Shown piece by piece: positions 14,701-21,756 of a stretch of DNA of 23,824 bases; within the stretch, counting starts at the first letter, position 1, and each line of letters begins with the position of its first letter. The stretch is from NCBI GenBank assembly GCA_958436045.1, contig CAUBIP010000020.1:1-23824 (forward strand), written 5' to 3'. Source of the DNA: an uncultured Oscillospiraceae bacterium. Its GTDB lineage: Bacteria; Bacillota; Clostridia; Oscillospirales; Oscillospiraceae. Position numbers and translations under genes: made by a program. The notes under the pieces were generated by a model. The model had not been told where the DNA came from. It ran no database searches and saw nothing but the letters and a program-made list of their open reading frames with translations.

Positions 14701-15609
14701 GTGTGGTATCATACATTAAATGAGGCGTTGCGCAGCCAATTCGGCGGCAAGGTCTATAAGCTGGCGCTCGATGGCGGCATGGGCTGCCCGAATCGGGACG
14801 GCACCTGTGGGACCCGGGGCTGTATTTTCTGCTCCGAGCAGGGCAGCGGCGATTTTGCCGCGCCCCACAGTGCGGATCTGGCCGCCCAGCTGGCCCGGGC
14901 CAAGGCGTGGGTGGCGCAAAAAGCGCCGGACGCCCGGTACATCGCCTATTTTCAAAGCTTTACCAATACTTATGCGCCGACGGCGTATTTAGAGGCGCTG
15001 TTTTCTGAGGCGATGGCACCACCGGAGATCGTCGCCCTCTCCGTTGCGACTCGGCCGGATTGTCTGCCGCCGGAGACGGTGGCGCTGCTGGCGCGGCTGA
15101 ACCAGATCAAGCCCGTCTGGGTAGAGCTGGGCCTGCAGACGGTTTTTGACGAGACGGCCCGGTATATCCGCCGGGGCTATGCGCTGCCGGTCTTTGCGGA
15201 CGCAGTGGCCCGGCTCAAGGCGGCGGGACTGACTGTCATTGTCCACCAGATTTTGGGCCTGCCCGGGGAGACACCCGCACAGATGCGCCAGACGACAGCA
15301 TATATCGCTCACGCCGGGGTCGACGGGATCAAGCTGCAGCTGCTCCATGTTCTGGAGGGGACGGATCTTGCGGCGGATTGGCGCGCCGGGCGAGTCCCGG
15401 TGCTGACACTGGAGAAATATATTCTGCTCCTGTGTGACTGCGTGCGGCTGCTGCCGCCGGAGATGGTCATCCACCGGCTGACCGGTGACGGGCCAAAGCG
15501 GTTGCTGCTGGCGCCCCGATGGAGCGGGGATAAAAAGCGGGTGCTCAACGCCATCCGGCAGGAATTTATCCGGCAGGATGTCCGCCAGGGGCAGTGGTAT
15601 CGAGGTTAG
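14701..15609 (+). CDS. TIGR01212-type radical SAM protein (YtqA/YhcC)
   Basis: This 302-residue cytoplasmic iron-sulfur enzyme uses S-adenosylmethionine radical chemistry. The cluster motif is GCPNRDGTCGTRGCIFC: C29, C41 and C44 match the family's CPNRDG...GCxFC triad, and C36 is an extra cysteine. IAYFQSFTNTYAP, VALSVATRPDCLP, WVELGLQT and VIVHQILGLPGET are further family blocks of the partial TIM barrel. The B. subtilis homologue YtqA is linked to the methyltransferase YtqB, which acts on wobble-uridine tRNA modification; a role in that pathway is plausible, but no ytqB lies here. The start is a GTG with AGGAGG (14688-14693) 7 nt before it. The 3' end overlaps the convergent MATE gene by 44 bp. 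Confidence 0.88.
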   Translation: MWYHTLNEALRSQFGGKVYKLALDGGMGCPNRDGTCGTRGCIFCSEQGSGDFAAPHSADLAAQLARAKAWVAQKAPDARYIAYFQSFTNTYAPTAYLEALFSEAMAPPEIVALSVATRPDCLPPETVALLARLNQIKPVWVELGLQTVFDETARYIRRGYALPVFADAVARLKAAGLTVIVHQILGLPGETPAQMRQTTAYIAHAGVDGIKLQLLHVLEGTDLAADWRAGRVPVLTLEKYILLLCDCVRLLPPEMVIHRLTGDGPKRLLLAPRWSGDKKRVLNAIRQEFIRQDVRQGQWYRG

Positions 15610-16957
15610 ACGTTGGCTGGGTCAGATGCTTGACCCAGTGGTACCGGTTGGCCCGGATGGCAATGGGGATGCACTTGACTGCCTGATCCGCATTCAGGCA
15701 AAGCAGCACCGCGACGGGCGGCCAGTGCCAGACAAACGCCGCCAGCAGTGACAGCGGCACGGCAAAGCACCAGATCACGCATAGGTCTAGCTTGACAGAA
15801 AAATTCGTATCCCCGCCGCCCCGGATGATGCCGGTGTTCGTCGGCAGATGGTAGGCGTTGAGGAAGACCACCGCCGCCTGGATCAGGATAAACTGGTGGG
15901 CGAGGGCCGCCGTCTCCGGCCGCAGCGTGTAGAGCTGCAGCAGCGGGCGGCGCAGCAGGAGCATGATCGCCGCCAGGACGAGACCCAGGGCGCAGAAAAG
16001 CACCTGCAGGGTTCGGGTATAGGCGCGGATCGTCGCTTCGTCACCCCGGCCGACGGCCTGCCCGATCAACACCGTCGTGGCAGATGCGCTGCCGAGGCTT
16101 GCGACTTTTAGCAGTGTGAAGGAGGTCACGGAGATGGACTGGGCGGCGATGGCGGCGGCGGACAGGTGCCCCATCACCGCCGTCTGGATGGCCATATTGC
16201 AGCCCCAGAGAAATTCGATCAGGCAGATCGGCGCGGTCAGGCGGGCAAAATCCCGGGCAAGCGGCCCGGGGGCCTGCCGGAGGTCCGCAGGCCGCAGCCG
16301 CAGGATGCGGTCGCGCCGCAGTACGTAAAACAGCACAACAGTGCACTCGAGCCCCCGGGCAGTCAGCGTCCCGATGGCGGCGCCGGTCACGCCCAGTGCC
16401 GGTGCGCCGAAGCGGCCGGAGATCAGGATATAATTGAGCCCGCAGTTGACCAGCAGCGAAAGCAGCGAGACCCGCAGCGAGATCTGCACGACCTTGACGG
16501 TCCGCAGACTGGCCAGCAGCAGCTGCGTCACAGCAAAAAGCGGACAGGTGTATTTGATGATCTGCAGGTATTCTGCCCCGAGCTGGATCATGGTCTGGTC
16601 TTTTGTAAACAGGCTGACGAGCTGCCGGGGCAGCAGTGCGGCGAGAAGGAAAAACACCAGGGCAAAGCCGGCGCCCCAGCGCAGCCCGATGGGCACGATG
16701 CGCCGCACCTGGTCCCACTGGCCCTGGGCCCAGTACTGGCCGCCGAGGATAACCATCCCGGCGCCGGTGGCATAGATTAGCTGCTGGAAGAGAAACTGCA
16801 GCTGGTTGACCGCCGCCGCGGCGGCCATGGCCGTCTCCGCGTAGCTGCCCAGCATGATATTGTCCAGCAGATTTACGCTGCAGACGACCAGCCGCTCTGC
16901 CATCAGGGTCAGGCAGAGCGTGAAAAACTGCCGGTAAAACGAACGGTCCCGCGTCAT
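15566..16957 (-). CDS. MATE family efflux transporter
   Basis: This 463-residue inner-membrane protein shows about twelve hydrophobic helices in two similar halves. Typical family features are the N-terminal LVVCSVNLLDNIMLGSYAETAMAAAAAVNQ, GAGMVILGGQYWAQGQ in helix 2, GVTGAAIGTLTARGLE near the middle, and the second-half AQSISVTSFTLLKVASLGSASATTVLIGQAVGRGD. Such pumps use a sodium or proton gradient to export drugs or metabolites; the substrate cannot be read from sequence. The ATG is preceded by a GGTGGTG-type site. It has its own promoter (16987-17016), back to back with the cupin promoter. Its last 44 bp overlap the radical SAM gene on the other strand; the long hydrophilic tail after the last helix contains that overlap. 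Confidence 0.88.
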   Translation of the reverse strand: MTRDRSFYRQFFTLCLTLMAERLVVCSVNLLDNIMLGSYAETAMAAAAAVNQLQFLFQQLIYATGAGMVILGGQYWAQGQWDQVRRIVPIGLRWGAGFALVFFLLAALLPRQLVSLFTKDQTMIQLGAEYLQIIKYTCPLFAVTQLLLASLRTVKVVQISLRVSLLSLLVNCGLNYILISGRFGAPALGVTGAAIGTLTARGLECTVVLFYVLRRDRILRLRPADLRQAPGPLARDFARLTAPICLIEFLWGCNMAIQTAVMGHLSAAAIAAQSISVTSFTLLKVASLGSASATTVLIGQAVGRGDEATIRAYTRTLQVLFCALGLVLAAIMLLLRRPLLQLYTLRPETAALAHQFILIQAAVVFLNAYHLPTNTGIIRGGGDTNFSVKLDLCVIWCFAVPLSLLAAFVWHWPPVAVLLCLNADQAVKCIPIAIRANRYHWVKHLTQPTSNLDTTAPGGHPAG

Positions 16958-16986
16958 AGCACCACCCCCGGGTTCTTGCTACCTGC

Positions 16987-17016
16987 ATCATACCAGATGG
17001 CGCCGCCCCGCGTCAA
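16987..17016 (-). promoter_or_regulatory. Promoter of the MATE gene
   Basis: On the minus strand, TTGACG (17011-17016), 18 bp, TATGAT (16987-16992). The leader is short, about 20-25 nt. Confidence 0.65.
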
Positions 17017-17027
17017 ATGCCGGGCGA

Positions 17028-17055
17028 TTGACATTGTGCAAAAACTTGCTATACT
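17028..17055 (+). promoter_or_regulatory. Promoter of the cupin gene
   Basis: TTGACA (17028-17033), 16 bp, TATACT (17050-17055) preceded by TGC (extended -10). Its -35 is 11 bp from the divergent MATE -35, so the two promoters may compete. Confidence 0.72.
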
Positions 17056-17109
17056 GATTTTGGAAGAAACCACCAAACGCATACGGAATGCTAAAAGGAG
17101 GCAGCCGCA

Positions 17110-17451
17110 ATGATCAAATTTGCAAAGGATATGCCCGTGACGCAGCGGGAAAATGTAATGGGCGGAACGGGCCGCTACAGCAGCCAGATGCTGTTTTCCC
17201 CGGAAGAGGTGACGAAAACGCGCCTGTTTGCCTGCAATACCATGGAGCCGGGGGCCTCCATCGGCTGTCATAGCCACACCGGCGAGGGCGAGGCGTATCT
17301 TATCCTCTCCGGCGAGGCCGTCGTGGAGGAGGACGGCGTGGCCTATACGCTCCGCCCTGGCGACTGCGAGTATTGCACCGATGGCCATTCCCACGCGATT
17401 TATAACCGTTCCGACGCGCCCATGAGCTTTTTGGCGATCATTATTCTGTAA
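17110..17451 (+). CDS. Small cupin-domain protein
   Basis: This 113-residue cytoplasmic protein is a single-domain cupin (double-stranded beta-barrel). Motif 1 is visible as GASIGCHSHTGEGEAYLILSG with H54, H56 and E59/E61 as likely metal ligands. Motif 2 is RPGDCEYCTDGHSHAIYN with the third His. Single cupins of this size bind a metal and act as isomerases, dioxygenases or small-molecule sensors; nothing here picks one. Extra cysteines lie beside both metal motifs (C53, and CEYC in motif 2). AAGGAGG (17095-17101) is 8 nt before the ATG. It has its own promoter and a weak terminator, so it is a single-gene unit between the MATE gene and rpsF. Confidence 0.87.
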   Translation: MIKFAKDMPVTQRENVMGGTGRYSSQMLFSPEEVTKTRLFACNTMEPGASIGCHSHTGEGEAYLILSGEAVVEEDGVAYTLRPGDCEYCTDGHSHAIYNRSDAPMSFLAIIIL

Positions 17452-17475
17452 AAATGTGGAATTTTCGCATTTTTT
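17450..17475 (+). terminator. A+T-rich terminator after the cupin gene
   Basis: AAAAATG (17450-17456) pairs with CATTTTT (17468-17474), with an inner GAA/TTC, then a T-run. It overlaps the cupin stop codon. The stem is weak. Confidence 0.5.
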
Positions 17476-17477
17476 AG

Positions 17478-17506
17478 TTGACTTTTCGGTTGAAAACAGG
17501 TATTAT
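17478..17506 (+). promoter_or_regulatory. Promoter of the rpsF-ssb-rpsR operon
   Basis: TTGACT (17478-17483), 17 bp, TATTAT (17501-17506). A shifted TATAAT at 17504-17509 would give a 20-bp spacer and is less likely. The leader is about 70 nt. Confidence 0.7.
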
Positions 17507-17512
17507 AATTTA

Positions 17513-17566
17513 GTCTGTTTAACCGGACAAATCCTTGGCGTCGCTGGGTGCGACGCCCATAAAGAC
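17513..17566 (+). promoter_or_regulatory. Structured leader of rpsF, possible S6:S18 site
   Basis: A 7-bp stem GGCGTCG-CTGGGTG-CGACGCC (17537-17557) follows an unpaired AACCGGAC stretch (17521-17528). In many bacteria the S6:S18 complex binds a CCG-containing structure in this leader to regulate the operon. The CCG and hairpin suggest the same here, but the fold was not verified. Confidence 0.4.
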
Positions 17567-17585
17567 CATAAGGAGGTGCAACACA

Positions 17586-17882
17586 ATGGCTAAGGTTTCC
17601 GCAAAGTATGAAGTCCTGTATATCATCAACCCCAATCTGGCGGAGGATGAGACGGCAGCATTGGTGGAAAAGTTCAAGGCAATGGTGGAAGCAGAAGGTA
17701 CTCTGACCAGCATCGAAGAGTGGGGCAAGCGCAAGCTCGCATATCCCATCAACGATCTGCCGGAGGGCTACTACGTCCTGATGACTTGCGAATGCAAGCC
17801 CGAATTGCCTGCAGAGCTCGACCGCGTATTCAAGATCACAGAAGGCGTCATGCGTTCTTTGATCACCGCTGTTGAAGAATAA
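17586..17882 (+). CDS. rpsF: 30S ribosomal protein S6
   Basis: This 98-residue ribosomal protein binds S18 in the platform of the small subunit. The sequence shows the standard S6 pattern: KYEVLYIINPNLAEDE near the start, EEWGKRKLAYPINDLPEGYYVLM in the middle and a final FKITEGVMRSLITAVEE. The start at 17586 is chosen because AGGAGGTG (17571-17578) lies 7 nt upstream and the protein then begins like other S6 chains; the frame is open further upstream, but that part overlaps the leader hairpin. It is the first gene of the conserved rpsF-ssb-rpsR operon, with ssb 11 nt downstream. Confidence 0.97.
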   Translation: MAKVSAKYEVLYIINPNLAEDETAALVEKFKAMVEAEGTLTSIEEWGKRKLAYPINDLPEGYYVLMTCECKPELPAELDRVFKITEGVMRSLITAVEE

Positions 17883-17893
17883 GGAGGCCCATT

Positions 17894-18391
17894 ATGCTGA
17901 ACCACATTGTCCTGATGGGGCGTCTGACCCGGGATCCCGAGCTGCGCCGTACAGGAAGCGGTATTGCTGTCGCGTCTTTCTCGCTGGCAGTCGACCGGGA
18001 TTTCGGTTCCCGTGAGACCGGCGAAAAGGAGACGGATTTCATCGACATCGTTGCCTGGCGCAACACGGCGGAATTTGTCAGCAAGTATTTTACCAAAGGC
18101 CGCATGGCTGTGGTTTCTGGCCGCCTGCAAATCAGAAACTGGACAGATAAGGAAGGCAATAAGCGCCGCAGTGCAGAGGTCGTCGCGGATAATATCTATT
18201 TCGGCGATTCCAAGCGCGATACGCAGGCCGATTCCTTTGGCGCGTCTTATAGCACAGGGTCCTATGGCGCGGCTCCGGTTGCTCCGGCAGCGCCTGCAGC
18301 GTCCTTCGGCGCACCGAGTGCCCCGGCTGCTCCGGCACCGGCATCGGATTTTGCCATGCTGGAGGATGACGACGACCAGCTCCCGTTCTGA
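17894..18391 (+). CDS. ssb: Single-stranded DNA-binding protein
   Basis: This 165-residue protein coats single-stranded DNA during replication and repair. An N-terminal OB fold (about 1-105) starts MLNHIVLMGRLTRDPELRRT and contains FSLAVDR, VAWRNTAEFVSKYFTKG and VVSGRLQIRNW. A low-complexity Ala/Pro/Ser-rich linker follows, with the short repeats APAAPAA and APSAPAAPAP. The acidic tip DDDDQLPF recruits partner proteins. AAGGAGG lies just upstream, at the end of rpsF. Its place between the S6 and S18 genes is the standard bacterial arrangement. Confidence 0.97.
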   Translation: MLNHIVLMGRLTRDPELRRTGSGIAVASFSLAVDRDFGSRETGEKETDFIDIVAWRNTAEFVSKYFTKGRMAVVSGRLQIRNWTDKEGNKRRSAEVVADNIYFGDSKRDTQADSFGASYSTGSYGAAPVAPAAPAASFGAPSAPAAPAPASDFAMLEDDDDQLPF

Positions 18392-18439
18392 TCTGCAAAT
18401 TTGAACTTTTCACTATACTCGAAGAAGGAGGAAATCACC

Positions 18440-18673
18440 ATGGCTAACGATCGTGTTCGTCCGCGCAAGCGTAAGAAGGTATGCAGCTTCTGCGTCGATA
18501 AGATTGCGCACATTGACTATAAAGATTCCGCGAAGCTCCGCCGTTACCTGTCCGAGCGCGGCAAGATCCTGCCCCGCCGTACCACCGGTACCTGCGCTGC
18601 CCATCAGCGTCAGCTGACCGTGGCAATCAAAAGAGCGCGTCAGATCGCTCTGCTGCCCTACGTCGCAGACTGA
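18440..18673 (+). CDS. rpsR: 30S ribosomal protein S18
   Basis: This 77-residue ribosomal protein partners with S6. It carries the S18 signature with a basic N-terminus (RPRKRKKVCSFC), DYKDSAKLRRYLSERGKILPRR and TGTCAAHQRQLTVAIKRARQIALLPY. The cysteine/histidine set C15, C18, C52, H55 could bind zinc, so this is the C+ form known for some S18 proteins. The ATG at 18440 follows AAGGAGG by about 8 nt; an in-frame ATG at 18401 lies upstream of that site and is rejected. It ends the operon at the terminator at 18688. Confidence 0.97.
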   Translation: MANDRVRPRKRKKVCSFCVDKIAHIDYKDSAKLRRYLSERGKILPRRTTGTCAAHQRQLTVAIKRARQIALLPYVAD

Positions 18674-18687
18674 TTTCATTGCAATCA

Positions 18688-18724
18688 AACAGCGTGCCGC
18701 AAGCAGCGGCACGCTGTTGTTTTC
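18688..18724 (+). terminator. Terminator of the rpsF operon
   Basis: A 13-bp perfect stem AACAGCGTGCCGC/GCGGCACGCTGTT with an AAGCA loop is followed by GTTTTCCCC. Confidence 0.95.
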
Positions 18725-18731
18725 CCCTATG

Positions 18732-18785
18732 GCAAAACGCTGCCCCGGCTTGTTTCTGATCTGGAGACAAGCCGGGGTATTTTGC
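18732..18785 (-). terminator. Terminator of the tetR gene
   Basis: CCCCGGCTTGT (18743-18753) pairs with ACAAGCCGGGG (18767-18777), and GCAAAA/TTTTGC extends the base. The minus-strand read ends in a short T-run right after the tetR stop. It can also back up the rpsF terminator. Confidence 0.85.
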
Positions 18786-19397
18786 TTACTTTGCTGCGGG
18801 GGTGGTAAACTGCCGGACAATGTGCCGGACGGCACTGAACAGATGGGGCTTCAGTGCTTCCAATGTGCACGGGTCGGCGTAAAGAATGGCACTGTAGCAG
18901 CTGGAGCCGACGAGATCGACGATCAGGTAGAGCATGATCTCTGCCTCCGCCCGCCCGACACCGTTGGCTGCGATCAGCTCCATCAGGACCTGCGTGAACT
19001 CAAAGTCATCATCCGGCTCCGGTCGGGTCAGCTGCCGCTTGAGGATGCCCCAGCTGAGATTCCGGGCGATGAGCCCCAGCAGATCTTGGTGCGTGGCCAG
19101 ATAGTCCAGCACGTGATTGCAGATAAAGACCAACTGATCCTCCAGCTTCTGCAGCGGGGTCTGCTCCATCGCCAGGTAGGCGTCTTTCAGGATCTGATGG
19201 GAGCGGTGAGAGATCAGCCAGTTCCGGATATCGTATTTGTCTTTAAAATAGAGATAGAACGTCCCCTTGGCGACGCCGGAATTTTCTACGATATCCGAGA
19301 CAGAGGTCTTGGCCAGGCCCTTGTCGGTAAACAGCTTCTGGGCAGCGTCCAGCATCGCGTTCCGCTTGAGCCGCTTGTTTTCCTCGACTTTGCTCAT
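18786..19397 (-). CDS. TetR/AcrR-family repressor
   Basis: This 203-residue DNA-binding protein begins with a typical TetR helix-turn-helix: AMLDAAQKLFTDKG, then TSVSDIVENSGVAKGTFYLYFKDKYDI (about residues 30-55). The rest is an all-helical ligand domain without family-level similarity, as usual, so the inducer is unknown. It is transcribed away from the MMPL pump gene and very probably represses it and itself through the palindrome at 19558-19572. The ATG at 19397 follows GGGGGAGATTCG; the frame is open for 33 codons upstream but without a ribosome binding site, and the longer form would read across the leader hairpin. Confidence 0.9.
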   Translation of the reverse strand: MSKVEENKRLKRNAMLDAAQKLFTDKGLAKTSVSDIVENSGVAKGTFYLYFKDKYDIRNWLISHRSHQILKDAYLAMEQTPLQKLEDQLVFICNHVLDYLATHQDLLGLIARNLSWGILKRQLTRPEPDDDFEFTQVLMELIAANGVGRAEAEIMLYLIVDLVGSSCYSAILYADPCTLEALKPHLFSAVRHIVRQFTTPAAK

Positions 19398-19484
19398 CGA
19401 ATCTCCCCCTGCAGACCGTCGGCCCTCGGCCAACAGTCTTGAAATTAGTTGTGCGTTGCGCCAGGCGGATTGCCAGGTGCAAGG

Positions 19485-19501
19485 GGGGCTTCGCAAGCCC
19501 C
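19485..19501 (-). other. Hairpin in the tetR leader
   Basis: GGGGCTT-CGC-AAGCCCC is a perfect 7-bp stem with a 3-nt loop in the approximately 107-nt untranslated leader of tetR. It lacks a U-run, so it is not a terminator. It may stabilise or control the mRNA. Confidence 0.45.
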
Positions 19502-19510
19502 AACGCCGCT

Positions 19511-19539
19511 ATTATAGAGGACTGAGAAAAAATATGCAA
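19511..19539 (-). promoter_or_regulatory. Promoter of tetR
   Basis: On the minus strand, TTGCAT (19534-19539), 17 bp, TATAAT (19511-19516). The -10 is perfect. Confidence 0.75.
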
Positions 19540-19557
19540 TAACTTTTTGAAAAAAAT

Positions 19558-19572
19558 ATGACGTTTCGTCAT
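19558..19572. promoter_or_regulatory. Probable TetR operator
   Basis: ATGACGTTTCGTCAT is a perfect 6-bp inverted repeat with a 3-nt centre, flanked by A and T tracts. It lies between the two divergent -35 boxes, 8 bp from the pump -35, and a further TTGACG half-site forms that -35 itself (19581-19586). Confidence 0.65.
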
Positions 19573-19580
19573 TTTTTCTC

Positions 19581-19609
19581 TTGACGAATTGGAAATAGTG
19601 CGGTACAAT
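19581..19609 (+). promoter_or_regulatory. Promoter of the MMPL operon
   Basis: TTGACG (19581-19586), 17 bp, TACAAT (19604-19609). The predicted start is near 19616, so the ATG at 19622 would be almost leaderless and the start at 19658 is favoured. Confidence 0.7.
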
Positions 19610-19657
19610 GCGAGACGATAAATGACCGATAGTCAATTCGAGGAGGCGGAACAACCG

Positions 19658-21751
19658 ATGATTAAGTTTGGACGGTTTATAGCCAAGCATCGCGTCTTGA
19701 TCCTGATCCTGGCAGTACTGCTGCTGATCCCTTCTGTGCTGGGATACATCTCCACCAGGGTCAATTACGATGTGCTGACTTATTTGCCGGATGACATTGA
19801 TACGATGGTCGGCCAGGACATCCTGATGGATGAGTTTGGCAAGGGCGGATTTTCCATGGTCGTCCTGCAGGGCATGGACGACAAGAATGTCTCCCAGCTG
19901 CGGAAGAAGATTTCCAAGGTGGATGGCGTCGCCGATGTGCTGTGGTATGACAGTATCGCGAGCCTGTCCGTTCCGAAGGAGATCCTGCCCCAGGATCTTT
20001 TGGATAAATTCCAGAATGGTGATAGCACGCTGATGCTGGTCTTCTTCACAGAAGGCACGTCCAGCGACAGGACGCTTCAAGCGGTACAGGACATCCGGGA
20101 TCTGGCCGGAAAGCAGGCGCTTGTTGGCGGCATGTCGGCCATCATCGCCGATACGCGGGAGCTGTGCGAGAAGGAAGAACCCATTTATGTGCTGCTGGCC
20201 GTGGCCCTCAGCTGTGTAGTGCTGGCGCTGACAATGGAATCGCTGCTGCTGCCGGTCCTGTTTCTGGTGAGCATCGGTATGGCCATCCTGTATAACCTAG
20301 GAACGAACGTCTTCATGGGCGAAATTTCTTACATCACAAAGGCGCTGGCGGCGGTCCTGCAATTGGGCGTCACGATGGACTATTCCATCTTCCTGTGGCA
20401 CAGCTTCACAGAAAACCTGGAGCGGTACGACGACCAGGAGGAGGCCATGGCCCACGCCATCGCAGAGACCTTCTCCTCCGTCCTCGGCAGCTCGTTGACG
20501 ACGGTCGCCGGGTTCATCGCCCTGTGCTTTATGAGCTTCACCCTGGGCTTGGATCTGGGCATTGTGATGGCCAAGGGCGTCGTGCTGGGCGTCATCGCCT
20601 GCGTCACGATTCTGCCGTCTCTGGTGCTGTTCTTCCATAAGGCAATCAAGAAAACGACCCATAAGCCGCTGCTGCCGGACGTTGGGCGGATTGCCGGCGG
20701 TGTGACGAAGCATTATAAAGTATTCCTGGTGATCTTCCTGCTGCTGTTGGGCCCGGCCATTTACGGCTACACCCACACCAGCGTATACTACAACTTGGAT
20801 TCCTCCCTACCGGAGGATCTGGACAGTGTCCAGGCCAACGCGGCCTTGAGCGACACCTTTGATATGGGTGCGGTTCACATGCTGCTGCTGGATGCCGATA
20901 CATCGGCGACGGATGTGCGCCAGATGTCCAAAGAGATGGAGGACGTCGACGGCGTCAGCTATGTCCTGGGCATGGATAGTCTGCTGGGTTCGCGGGTGCC
21001 GGAGGACTTTGTGCCGGATGAGCTGAAGGATATGCTCCAGAGCAAGGATTACAAGCTGGTCCTGATCGGCTCTCAGTATGCCACGGCCAGCGACGAGGTC
21101 AACGCGCAGATCACCGAGCTGCAGAGGATTGCCAAGCGCTATGATGACGGCTCGATGCTCATCGGCGAGGCCCCGTGCACAAAGGACCTGATCACCATCA
21201 CCGACCATGACTTTGCTGTGGTCAGTGCCGTGTCCATCGGCCTGGTGTTCCTGATCATTGCGCTGGTGCTGCGGTCGGTCGTGTTGCCGATCTTGCTGGT
21301 GGCGATCATCGAATTTGCGATTTTCATCAATATGGGAATCCCAGCGTATACCGGAACGGTCCTGCCCTTCATCGCGTCCATTGTTATCGGCACCATTCAG
21401 CTGGGCGCCACGGTGGATTATGCGATCCTGATGACAAACCGGTATCTGACAGAGCGGAAGAGCGGCCAGGGCAAGCGCGACGCGGTCCGCATTGCGCTGG
21501 AGACCTCGGCAAAGTCCATTATGGTCTCCGCACTGGGCTTCTTCGCCGCGACCTTCGGCGTCGGCCTGTATTCCGAAGTAGATTTGATCAGTGCCCTGTG
21601 CTCGCTGATGGCGCGCGGTGCATTGATTAGTATGGCAGTGGTCTTGCTGATCTTGCCGTCGGCCCTGTATGTGTTCGACCGGCCCATCCTGGCAACGACC
21701 TATGGTGCAAAGCGCGCGATGCGTGCGCATGAGCAAAAGCAGGAGGTATGA
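19658..21751 (+). CDS. MMPL/RND-family transporter
   Basis: This 697-residue inner-membrane protein has the RND-like double layout. TM1 (about 13-32), an outside domain (about 33-175) and five helices (about 176-330) are followed by the same again: TM at about 355-372, outside domain to about 518, then five helices. Each half carries the proton-relay motif GxxxDY, LGVTMDY (D241, Y242) and LGATVDY (D587, Y588). MMPL proteins export lipids or other hydrophobic molecules (family knowledge). The outside domains, about 145 residues, are small. AGGAGG (19641-19646) is 11 nt before the ATG. The gene is divergent from tetR and overlaps or abuts the heptad-repeat gene, so the two are co-expressed. The substrate is unknown. 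Confidence 0.9.
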   Translation: MIKFGRFIAKHRVLILILAVLLLIPSVLGYISTRVNYDVLTYLPDDIDTMVGQDILMDEFGKGGFSMVVLQGMDDKNVSQLRKKISKVDGVADVLWYDSIASLSVPKEILPQDLLDKFQNGDSTLMLVFFTEGTSSDRTLQAVQDIRDLAGKQALVGGMSAIIADTRELCEKEEPIYVLLAVALSCVVLALTMESLLLPVLFLVSIGMAILYNLGTNVFMGEISYITKALAAVLQLGVTMDYSIFLWHSFTENLERYDDQEEAMAHAIAETFSSVLGSSLTTVAGFIALCFMSFTLGLDLGIVMAKGVVLGVIACVTILPSLVLFFHKAIKKTTHKPLLPDVGRIAGGVTKHYKVFLVIFLLLLGPAIYGYTHTSVYYNLDSSLPEDLDSVQANAALSDTFDMGAVHMLLLDADTSATDVRQMSKEMEDVDGVSYVLGMDSLLGSRVPEDFVPDELKDMLQSKDYKLVLIGSQYATASDEVNAQITELQRIAKRYDDGSMLIGEAPCTKDLITITDHDFAVVSAVSIGLVFLIIALVLRSVVLPILLVAIIEFAIFINMGIPAYTGTVLPFIASIVIGTIQLGATVDYAILMTNRYLTERKSGQGKRDAVRIALETSAKSIMVSALGFFAATFGVGLYSEVDLISALCSLMARGALISMAVVLLILPSALYVFDRPILATTYGAKRAMRAHEQKQEV

Positions 21752-21756
21752 TTACG

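Noticed and set aside
19622..19657. Earlier ATG for the MMPL gene.
   Set aside because: It is about 6 nt from the predicted transcription start with no Shine-Dalgarno, while AGGAGG precedes the ATG at 19658.
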